Assembly (NCBI RefSeq): GCF_000156235.1
Contig: NZ_DS996805.1
Coordinates: forward strand, 1 to 64,000
Direction of reading: 5' to 3'
From: Pseudovibrio sp000156235
GTDB lineage: Bacteria > Pseudomonadota > Alphaproteobacteria > Rhizobiales > Stappiaceae
Length of the DNA stretch: 64,000 nt
A model generated the notes under the pieces. It had not been told where the DNA came from, ran no database searches, and saw nothing but the letters and a program-made list of their open reading frames with translations. The position numbers and the translations under genes are program-made. This document shows, one piece after another, positions 20,555-27,478 of this stretch (positions are counted from its first letter, which is position 1; each line of letters starts with the position of its first letter).

Positions 20555-21619
20555 ATGAAGAAACTGATCAACCGCGTTGAAGATGTCGTTGCTGAACAGC
20601 TGGCTGGCATGCGTGCAGCACGACCGGAACTGAAGTTCTCTGAGGAGCCGCGCTACATCTGGCGGGAGGACAACACAGACAAAGTTTCTCTTATTTCTGG
20701 TGGTGGCAGCGGTCACGAACCGCTTCATGCCGGATACATCGGCAAAGGCATGCTGACAGCCGCTTGCCCGGGCGAAGTGTTCACCTCTCCAACACCTGAC
20801 CAGATGTACGAATGCGGCAAGCAGGTAAACAACGGCAAGGGCGTTCTGTTCTTCATCAAGAACTACACCGGAGACGTCCTCAATTTTGAATCTGCTGTTG
20901 AGCTTCTTCATTTCGATGACATCCCAGTGGGCTCTATCACCATTGATGATGATGTGGCCGTAAAAGACAGCCTCTACACTGCAGGCCGCCGCGGCGTTGG
21001 CGCCACCGTGTTGATTGAGAAGATTGTGGGTGCTGCAGCTGAGGCTGGATATGATCTGGCCCAGTGTGAGGAACTGACGCTGCGCCTTAACAATCGGGCC
21101 CGTTCCTTTGGTGTTGCATTGTCTGCCTGCACAGTACCAGCCAACGGCAAGCCATCTTTTGAACTGGCAGATAATGAAATCGAGTTTGGTGTCGGTATTC
21201 ACGGGGAACCGGGTATCGAACGCCGCTCCTACAGCGACCTGAACACACTGGTTGAGCAGATGTGCGATGAGATCATCAACACACCGGCGTACACCCGCAC
21301 CGTTCGTACATGGGACCGTGAGGCAGGTGAATGGAAAGAGAAGGACATCACCACAGAAGAGTTCAAGCAGGGCGATCAGTTCATCGTGATGGTGAATGGT
21401 CTGGGCGGCACCACTCAGGGTGAGCTGTATGGCGTTTACGGCAAAATGGCAGAGTGCTTCGACAAAGCTGGCTACAAGCTGGCCCGTAACCTTGTCGGCA
21501 ACTACTGCACCGCGCTGGATATGGAAGGCTTCTCCATCACCTTGCTGAAGGCTGATGAAGAAACTCTGAAGCTTTGGGATGTTCCGGTCAATGCACCAGC
21601 CTTGCGCTGGGGAGTTTAA
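20555..21619 (+). CDS. dhaK: Dihydroxyacetone kinase subunit DhaK
   Basis: This 354-residue protein binds dihydroxyacetone (DHA) covalently as a hemiaminal on a histidine. The residues that do this in E. coli DhaK (H56, D109, H218) appear here as H54 in SGGGSGHEP, D107 in IKNYTGDVLNF and H216 in GVGIHGEPGIERR, each shifted by exactly two. DhaL passes phosphate from its ADP cofactor to the bound DHA, giving DHAP. The gene begins a tight dhaK-dhaL-dhaM set placed between the sulfoquinovosidase and glycerol dehydrogenase, which points to use of glycerol released from SQ-glycerol. Confidence 0.94.
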   Translation: MKKLINRVEDVVAEQLAGMRAARPELKFSEEPRYIWREDNTDKVSLISGGGSGHEPLHAGYIGKGMLTAACPGEVFTSPTPDQMYECGKQVNNGKGVLFFIKNYTGDVLNFESAVELLHFDDIPVGSITIDDDVAVKDSLYTAGRRGVGATVLIEKIVGAAAEAGYDLAQCEELTLRLNNRARSFGVALSACTVPANGKPSFELADNEIEFGVGIHGEPGIERRSYSDLNTLVEQMCDEIINTPAYTRTVRTWDREAGEWKEKDITTEEFKQGDQFIVMVNGLGGTTQGELYGVYGKMAECFDKAGYKLARNLVGNYCTALDMEGFSITLLKADEETLKLWDVPVNAPALRWGV

Positions 21620-21630
21620 GGATTACGGCT

Positions 21631-22254
21631 ATGACAGTAAAAAAAGAACAACTCCTGGAATGGCTTAAAGACTGTGCAGCGGTGTTTGCCGAACAGCGTG
21701 ATTACCTCACGCAGCTTGATGCAGATATTGGTGATGCTGACCATGGCATCAACATGAACCGCGGTTTTGAGAAGGTGCTGGAAAAGCTGCCGACCATGGA
21801 TGCCATGTCCATTGAGATGATCCTCAAAACCACGGGCATGACACTCATGTCTTCCATTGGTGGAGCTTCTGGTCCGCTCTATGGCACCTTCTTCATTCGT
21901 GCAGCAGCGGCCGCAAAGGGCAAGGATGAGCTGGATCTGGCAGGCCTGATAGCTGTGCTGGAGGCTGGTGTCGCTGGCATCGTTGCACGCGGCAAGGCTG
22001 AACCGGGTGATAAAACCATGTGTGATGCCTGGTGGCCTGTGCTTGACGCGGCCAAAGCAGCTGAGAGCCTAGAGGCTGCTTTGCCTTCCATGGTAACAGC
22101 AGTAGATGCTGGCGTTGCCTCCACGGTTGATATGCGGGCAAAGAAGGGACGTGCGAGCTATTTGGGTGAACGCTCCATCGGACATCAGGATGCTGGCGCA
22201 ACCTCAACCATGTTCATGGTCAAAGCGCTTTCCCGCGCGGTCGTTGGGAGTTAA
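21631..22254 (+). CDS. dhaL: Dihydroxyacetone kinase ADP-binding subunit DhaL
   Basis: A 207-residue DhaL subunit, the usual length. The Mg-ADP-binding signature is DADIGDADHGINMNRG near residue 30, followed by SSIGGASGPLYGTFF and the C-terminal KKGRASYLGERSIGHQDAGA. In PTS-dependent DHA kinases the ADP is a bound cofactor rephosphorylated by DhaM. The ATG at 21631 is chosen because it gives the standard N-terminus; upstream in-frame TTG codons lie inside dhaK. The gap to dhaK is 11 bases. Confidence 0.94.
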   Translation: MTVKKEQLLEWLKDCAAVFAEQRDYLTQLDADIGDADHGINMNRGFEKVLEKLPTMDAMSIEMILKTTGMTLMSSIGGASGPLYGTFFIRAAAAAKGKDELDLAGLIAVLEAGVAGIVARGKAEPGDKTMCDAWWPVLDAAKAAESLEAALPSMVTAVDAGVASTVDMRAKKGRASYLGERSIGHQDAGATSTMFMVKALSRAVVGS

Positions 22255-22259
22255 GCGAA

Positions 22260-24656
22260 GTGGTAGGCATCGTCGTTGTGTCTCACAGCGCCAAGCTGGC
22301 AGAAGGTGTTGCTGAGCTGGCGCAGCAGATGACACAGAACAAGTGTGCCCTTGCAGTGGCGGGCGGGATTGATGATCCCGCCAACCCAATCGGCACAGAC
22401 CCCGTTCAAGTGATGACCGCCATCGAAACCGTAATGGATGACGATGGCGTTTTGGTTCTTATGGACCTTGGCAGCGCACTGCTGAGTGCCGAGATGGCTC
22501 TGGAGTTGCTGGGGGATGAAGTTGCATCCTCCGTCGAACTCTGCGCGGCTCCTATTGTGGAAGGCACCATGGCAGCTGCTGTTGCTGCTGGCTCTGGTTT
22601 GCCACTGGCTGCCGTAAAAGAGGAAGCGCTTGGCGCGCTGAGTGCCAAGAAGAAGCATCTGGGTGTTGAAGAAGAGGTAGTCGTCACTGCGGCGCCTGAG
22701 GCCCCGGCTGGAGAGGAGTTTCGGTTCAGCTGGACTGTACTTAATCCTCACGGCCTACACGCGCGCCCCGCAGCTGCTATTGTCGGTGCCCTTGCTGGTT
22801 TTGATGCTGTTCTTCAAATTGAAAAAGCAGAAGAACGGGCCAATGCCAAAAGCCTCAATGCCATTGCTGGGCTCTCCGTGCGCCGCGATGATGAAATCAC
22901 ATTTATTGCCAGTGGCAGGCAGGCAGAACAAGCTTTGGCGGCTTTCAAAGCCCTGGCTGAAAATGGGTTTGGTGAAGATGTAACCGCAGAGCCTGTGGTT
23001 GCGGAAGCGGAACCAGCTCCAGCTCCCTTGCAAAGTGTTGAAGGCGTGATCGCAGGCCTTCCAGCGTCGCAAGGCATCGCCTTGGGCCGTGTTGCCTTCT
23101 TCCAACCTGTTATGCCAGCTGTGCCGGATCGGGCCTTTGCTGGTGTTGATGAAGAAAGCGACCGCCTGTTTGTAGCAATCGGTTCCATCGCCAGCGAAAT
23201 GCGACGCAACGCAAAGTCTGCGAAGGATGCAGACCAGTCCGGCATCTTCACCGCTCACATTGCCATGCTGACGGATCCAGAACTGGAACCGAAACTGCGT
23301 GGTTACATAGCGGACGAAAATGGGATAGCCGAACAGGCTTGGATCTCGGTGATGTTTGAGCTCAAAGCCCAGTATGAAGCCGCTGACAGTGACTATATGC
23401 GCCAACGGGCTGTAGACATCTGGGACATCACGCGACAAGTCATGGTTCAGTTGACTGGATCGGAAGGTGAGGGCGCCTCTGTGCCTGCCAACTCAATCCT
23501 GATTGCTGAGGATCTGACGCCAACTGACACAGCGAAGCTGGATAAAGAACACGTACTCGGCATCTGCCTGACAGGTGGCGGCAAAACCTCTCACAGTGCG
23601 ATCATCGCCAGAGCCATGGGCATCCCAGCGATTGTTCGAGCGGCTGGTGCGTTTGATCTGTTGGAAGATGGTCAGCAGGTCGTGCTTGATGGCTTTGAAG
23701 GCCTGCTCTGGACGGATCCTTCGGAGGAAGTGGAAGCGGATCTGGTTGCTCAGCATGAAGCATGGAAAGCAGAGCAGGCCAAAGCCGCATCCAAGGCCAT
23801 GGAACCAGCCATCACGCTCGATGGTGTTCACTTCCCGGTACAAGCCAACATCGGTAGCTTTGAAGACGCTGAGAAGGCCGTTGCTGCAGGCGCAGAAGGC
23901 GTCGGCCTGATGCGGACGGAGTTCCTGTTCCAGTCACGCGCTGAGTTGCCGGATGAGCAATCTCAGTACGAAGAGTACAAGCGCATTGCAGTCGCCTTTG
24001 GAGACCATCCCATCACCATCCGCACGCTCGATGTTGGCGGGGATAAGCCGCTGGAAAGCTACCCGATGGAGGCGGAAGAGAACCCGTTTCTGGGACATCG
24101 TGGGGTGCGAATGTGCCTTGCTGACAAGAAACTCTTTTCAACGCAAATTCGCGCACTCATTCGCGCAGCCGCTGAACAGCCTAATATTCAGATGATGATC
24201 CCAATGATTTCAATGGTTTCTGAGCTGAAAGATTGCAAAAAGCTGGTCGAGGAAGCGCGTGAAGAGCTCGGGCTTTCACATAGCAACGCACCGATGAGCG
24301 TAGGGATCATGATTGAGGTGCCTTCTGCTGTGCTGGATGCGGATAACCTGGCAGTTGAGGCAGACTTCTTCTCCATCGGCACCAATGATCTGACCCAGTA
24401 TGTGATGGCTGCTGATCGCGGAAATCCTAAGGTTTCTGAGTTGGTTGACTATACCCAGCCTGCAGTGCTCAGGGCTATCCGGATGACCTGTGAGGCGGGG
24501 AAACGCGCGGGGATACCCGTGAGTATGTGTGGTGAAATGGCAGGAGACACTCAGGTCACCGAGTTGCTGCTCAAAGCAGGTATCTCCAAGCTCTCAGCCA
24601 GCGCCTCACTGCTGCCGGCACTGAAAGAACAGATCAGACAAACCTCCCTGAGTTGA
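22260..24656 (+). CDS. dhaM: DhaM multiphosphoryl transfer protein with full-length enzyme I
   Basis: This 798-residue fusion moves phosphate from PEP to the ADP held by DhaL. Domain 1 (residues 1-135) is a mannose-type EIIA with phospho-His H9 in VVVSHSAKL. Domain 2 (about 155-240) is HPr with H167 in NPHGLHARPAAA. Domain 3 (about 260-798) is enzyme I, with phospho-His H445 in GGGKTSHSAIIARAMG and a complete PEP-binding half: GLMRTEFLFQSR, LDVGGDKPLESYP, SIGTNDLTQYVMAADRGNP and the catalytic-Cys block SMCGEMAGD. E. coli DhaM has 472 residues and only the enzyme I N-terminal domain, so it needs host enzyme I. This one appears self-sufficient. It starts at GTG, six bases after the dhaL stop. 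Confidence 0.93.
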   Translation: MVGIVVVSHSAKLAEGVAELAQQMTQNKCALAVAGGIDDPANPIGTDPVQVMTAIETVMDDDGVLVLMDLGSALLSAEMALELLGDEVASSVELCAAPIVEGTMAAAVAAGSGLPLAAVKEEALGALSAKKKHLGVEEEVVVTAAPEAPAGEEFRFSWTVLNPHGLHARPAAAIVGALAGFDAVLQIEKAEERANAKSLNAIAGLSVRRDDEITFIASGRQAEQALAAFKALAENGFGEDVTAEPVVAEAEPAPAPLQSVEGVIAGLPASQGIALGRVAFFQPVMPAVPDRAFAGVDEESDRLFVAIGSIASEMRRNAKSAKDADQSGIFTAHIAMLTDPELEPKLRGYIADENGIAEQAWISVMFELKAQYEAADSDYMRQRAVDIWDITRQVMVQLTGSEGEGASVPANSILIAEDLTPTDTAKLDKEHVLGICLTGGGKTSHSAIIARAMGIPAIVRAAGAFDLLEDGQQVVLDGFEGLLWTDPSEEVEADLVAQHEAWKAEQAKAASKAMEPAITLDGVHFPVQANIGSFEDAEKAVAAGAEGVGLMRTEFLFQSRAELPDEQSQYEEYKRIAVAFGDHPITIRTLDVGGDKPLESYPMEAEENPFLGHRGVRMCLADKKLFSTQIRALIRAAAEQPNIQMMIPMISMVSELKDCKKLVEEAREELGLSHSNAPMSVGIMIEVPSAVLDADNLAVEADFFSIGTNDLTQYVMAADRGNPKVSELVDYTQPAVLRAIRMTCEAGKRAGIPVSMCGEMAGDTQVTELLLKAGISKLSASASLLPALKEQIRQTSLS

Positions 24657-24680
24657 TCTCATAAGTGTCGGATAACCATG

Positions 24681-24709
24681 CCCGCTTGCCCCCTCGGCAA
24701 GCGGGTGTT
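24681..24709 (+). terminator. Rho-independent terminator after dhaM
   Basis: CCCGCTTGCC (24681-24690) pairs perfectly with GGCAAGCGGG (24696-24705) around a 5-base loop and is followed by TGTTTT. Confidence 0.88.
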
Positions 24710-24957
24710 TTGGTGTATCCAGTAGTCCACTGTACATTCGATCTTTGATGACTGATTTGATTGTATTTTTACATTATGAAACTTCAATATGACAAATAAT
24801 GTAAATTAATGATCGTTTACGGATTTATCCGAATGGTGTCTCCGAAAAGTGACACCTAGTATTTCACTGAATGACGACGCTTTCAGGGTGCCTGTACACC
24901 CGCTTCGGTACGCTCTGTCCGGGGATAAGCGGCAAACTCCAACAGTGAGATTACACC
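24710..24957. promoter_or_regulatory. gldA promoter region with inverted repeat and operator-like motif
   Basis: A perfect 10-bp inverted repeat, TTTACATTAT (24768-24777) and ATAATGTAAA (24796-24805), is separated by 18 bases. Two bases later comes AATGATCGTTTAC (24808-24820), the fourth member of the motif family seen at 9244, 12229 and 13554. This arrangement suggests that the SQ-cluster regulator, perhaps with a second factor, controls gldA. The leader continues about 137 bases to the start codon. Confidence 0.5.
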
Positions 24958-26043
24958 ATGGACCAGATCATCATTTCTCCGAGCAAATACGTTCAGGGCG
25001 AAGACACCATCGCCAAAATCGGTGACTACATAAAACCCCTGGGCCAAAAAGCAGCTATCCTCGCCGACAGCTTCGTGACTGGCCTTGTTGGAGACACTGT
25101 CAAAAAGAGCTGTGCGGACGCTGGGATCGAGCAGCGTATGGAAGAGTTTGGTGGTGAATGTTCCCGTGCCGAAATTGATCGTCTGATGGAGATTTTCAAG
25201 GCAGAAGGTTCTGATGTGGTTGTCGGTATCGGTGGCGGTAAAACGCTCGATACAGCCAAGGCCATTGGCTTTTATCACAAAATTCCAGTGGTCGTGGTGC
25301 CAACCATCGCCTCAACTGATGCGCCAACCTCTGCGCTTGCGGTGATATATACCCCTGAGGGCGAGTTCTCAGAGTATCTGTTGTTCCCGTCCAATCCGAA
25401 CCTGGTCATCATGGACACCAAGATCATCGCAGGGGCTCCAGTTCGCCTTCTGGTCGCTGGTATCGGTGATGCGTTATCCACCTACTTTGAGGCCCGTGCG
25501 AACGGTCTTTCCGGCAAAGCCACCATGGCAGGCGGCCTCCCAACCAAAGCCGCCCAAGCTCTCGCCAAGCTCTGCTACGAAACCTTGCTGGCTGATGGTT
25601 ACAAGGCCAAGGTTGCCGTTGAAAACCGAGTGTCCTCAACAGCAGTGAAAAACATCATTGAAGCCAACACCTTACTCTCTGGTCTCGGCTTCGAAAGCTC
25701 TGGTCTTGCCGCCGCTCATGCCATCCATAACGGCCTGACAAAACTGGAAGAATGCCATCATCTCTATCACGGCGAGAAGGTTGCTTTCGGTACATTGACC
25801 CAGCTGCTTCTTGAAAATGCGCCAATGGAAGAAATCCAAGAAGTCCTCACCCTCTGTCGCTCCGTCGGCCTCCCAACCAATCTGTTCGACATGGGCGTCA
25901 AAGAACTGGATCATGCCAAACTCATGGAAGTCGCAGAAGCCTCCTGCGCAGAAGGCGAAACCATCCACAACATGCCTTTCCCCGTTACCCCAGAAATGGT
26001 CTACGCCGCCATGCTCTGCGCCCACCAGATCGGGCTGAAGTAA
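24958..26043 (+). CDS. gldA: Glycerol dehydrogenase (GldA)
   Basis: This 361-residue iron-type alcohol dehydrogenase family member should oxidise glycerol to dihydroxyacetone with NAD. Matches to remembered E. coli GldA include SPSKYVQGEDTIAKIGDY, FGGECSRAEIDRL, VGIGGGKTLDTAKA, VPTIASTDAPTSALAVIYT, GIGDALSTYFEARA, and the zinc ligands in AGIGDAL (Asp), AAAHAIHNGL (His) and LYHGEKVAFG (His). GGGKTLD is the NAD-binding motif. Its location after dhaKLM gives a complete glycerol to DHA to DHAP route, and its NADH could feed the SLA reductase. It has its own promoter region and ends at a terminator. Confidence 0.94.
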   Translation: MDQIIISPSKYVQGEDTIAKIGDYIKPLGQKAAILADSFVTGLVGDTVKKSCADAGIEQRMEEFGGECSRAEIDRLMEIFKAEGSDVVVGIGGGKTLDTAKAIGFYHKIPVVVVPTIASTDAPTSALAVIYTPEGEFSEYLLFPSNPNLVIMDTKIIAGAPVRLLVAGIGDALSTYFEARANGLSGKATMAGGLPTKAAQALAKLCYETLLADGYKAKVAVENRVSSTAVKNIIEANTLLSGLGFESSGLAAAHAIHNGLTKLEECHHLYHGEKVAFGTLTQLLLENAPMEEIQEVLTLCRSVGLPTNLFDMGVKELDHAKLMEVAEASCAEGETIHNMPFPVTPEMVYAAMLCAHQIGLK

Positions 26044-26077
26044 CTATTAGCATTGTATAAGCTCAAGGTATTAAATT

Positions 26078-26108
26078 CCGTCTGTACTCCTGAGTACAGG
26101 CGGAGTTT
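26078..26108. terminator. Terminator between gldA and the convergent efflux operon
   Basis: CCG-T-CTGTACTC (26078-26089) pairs with GAGTACAG-G-CGG (26092-26103), with one internal mismatch, followed by AGTTTTCC. It lies between convergent genes and may serve both directions. Confidence 0.7.
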
Positions 26109-26110
26109 TC

Positions 26111-27256
26111 CTACTGAAACACCAGCGGTGCTGGTGGAGCATCCAAACTTTTATCTTCTGAGGCGGTGCCGGTTAGGACCAGGACGGAGACTGTGGTGCC
26201 GACGCGGAGGAGGATGTTTTGGGGGAGGTCTGTGATTTTTACGCGGACGGGGATGCGTTGGGCGAGGCGGATCCATTCGAAGGTTGGATTGATGTTGGGC
26301 AGGAGGTCGGAGCCGGTGCTGCCGTCTGATTGGGAGATGCCCCAGCCGATGCTTTCTACTTCTCCATGGACCACCTGATCGGGGTAGGCCATGAGGGTCA
26401 TGACCACCTTATCGCCGATGTCGATCCGGCTGATCTTGGTTTCCGGGAAGTAGGCGTCAATCCAGAAGCTTGAGGAATCCACGAGGGCAAGGGCAGGCTG
26501 GTTCTCTACGGTCTGGCTGCCCAGTCGCAAGTTGAGGTTGGTGACGTAACCGGAGACAGGAGCGGCGACCTGCGTGAAGCCCAGATCCAGTTCAGCGGTT
26601 TGCAGGGCGGCCATTGCGGAGCGGAGCTGGGCGTTGTCTTTTCCTTTTGCTCCTAAACTCGCCACGACTTTCGCAAGACTTGCCTGTGCTTCGACCAGAG
26701 CGGCTTCGGCCTGTGCCAGACCGGACTGGGCTTGCTCTGTATCAGCCAGAGCGACGATGTAGCTTTTTTCAATCTGATCGTAGGTGCGCTGGGTGACGTA
26801 GCCGTCTTTTAAAAGCTTGGCGTTTCTGTCCAGATTGCCCTTGATGTTCTTCAGGGTTGCGATGGAAGAGCGGAGTTCTGAGCTGGCTTGCTCCACATTG
26901 GAGCGATACTGGGCGACGTTGGCTTCTGCGGCTTCACGCTCTTTTTCCAGTGCGTTGAGCTGGTCGACAGTCTGGTCGAGGTCTGCTTTCTTTTGCGCGT
27001 AGGTGGCCTGGAATGTGCGTGGGTCGATGATAAAGAGCAGTTCGCCTGCCTCGACCTTCTGGTTGTCTACGATGGGCAGTTCCACGATGGGGCCGGAGAC
27101 ACGGGTGGCGATCTGGATGACGTTGGCGCGGACCTGACCGTCGCGGGTCCATGGGTTTTGCAGGTATTGGTAATATTTGAAAGCGAAGGCCAGAACAGCC
27201 ACGCCGATAATTGTGCCAGTGATTGCAAGTTTATGAATGGGTTTGAGTGCTTTCAT
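26111..27256 (-). CDS. HlyD/EmrA-family efflux adaptor (AaeA-like)
   Basis: A 381-residue membrane fusion protein with one N-terminal span (about residues 10-28), a lipoyl half-motif TRVSGPIVELPIVDNQKVEAG, a long coiled coil rich in Ala/Glu/Gln (about 95-210), the second half-motif FTQVAAPVSGYVTNLNLRLG and a beta-barrel domain. Together with the DUF1656 and FUSC genes upstream it forms an AaeXAB-like aromatic carboxylate or fusaric acid efflux operon. The ATG at 27256 gives a normal N-terminus and overlaps the stop of the DUF1656 gene by four bases (ATGA), which signals translational coupling. Confidence 0.88.
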   Translation of the reverse strand: MKALKPIHKLAITGTIIGVAVLAFAFKYYQYLQNPWTRDGQVRANVIQIATRVSGPIVELPIVDNQKVEAGELLFIIDPRTFQATYAQKKADLDQTVDQLNALEKEREAAEANVAQYRSNVEQASSELRSSIATLKNIKGNLDRNAKLLKDGYVTQRTYDQIEKSYIVALADTEQAQSGLAQAEAALVEAQASLAKVVASLGAKGKDNAQLRSAMAALQTAELDLGFTQVAAPVSGYVTNLNLRLGSQTVENQPALALVDSSSFWIDAYFPETKISRIDIGDKVVMTLMAYPDQVVHGEVESIGWGISQSDGSTGSDLLPNINPTFEWIRLAQRIPVRVKITDLPQNILLRVGTTVSVLVLTGTASEDKSLDAPPAPLVFQ

Positions 27257-27465
27257 ATCGGAATAACCCAGCTCCCAAGGATGACGGTGTAGATGATGGT
27301 TAGAGCAACGAAAACGCCGGGGGGATAGAGCAGAAATCTGGAGAGGCGATATCTGTTCATCAACCGGGCGGTGAGCCAGCTGAGAAGCAGGCCAAGGGCA
27401 GCGGCAACCAAAACAGGAGGGAGGTAGACGGTCCCGATGGCCCATTCGCTTGGAAAACCATTCAT
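27253..27465 (-). CDS. DUF1656 small membrane protein (AaeX-like)
   Basis: A 70-residue protein with two membrane spans (VYLPPVLVAAALGLLLSWL and PPGVFVALTIIYTVILGSW). Small DUF1656 proteins sit between FUSC permeases and HlyD adaptors in AaeXAB-type efflux operons; their exact role is unknown. The gene begins 13 bases after the FUSC stop and overlaps the adaptor by four bases. The internal ATG at 27465 matches the family N-terminus, MNGFPSEW. Confidence 0.85.
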   Translation of the reverse strand: MNGFPSEWAIGTVYLPPVLVAAALGLLLSWLTARLMNRYRLSRFLLYPPGVFVALTIIYTVILGSWVIPI

Positions 27466-27478
27466 CAGCGCTCCTCCA

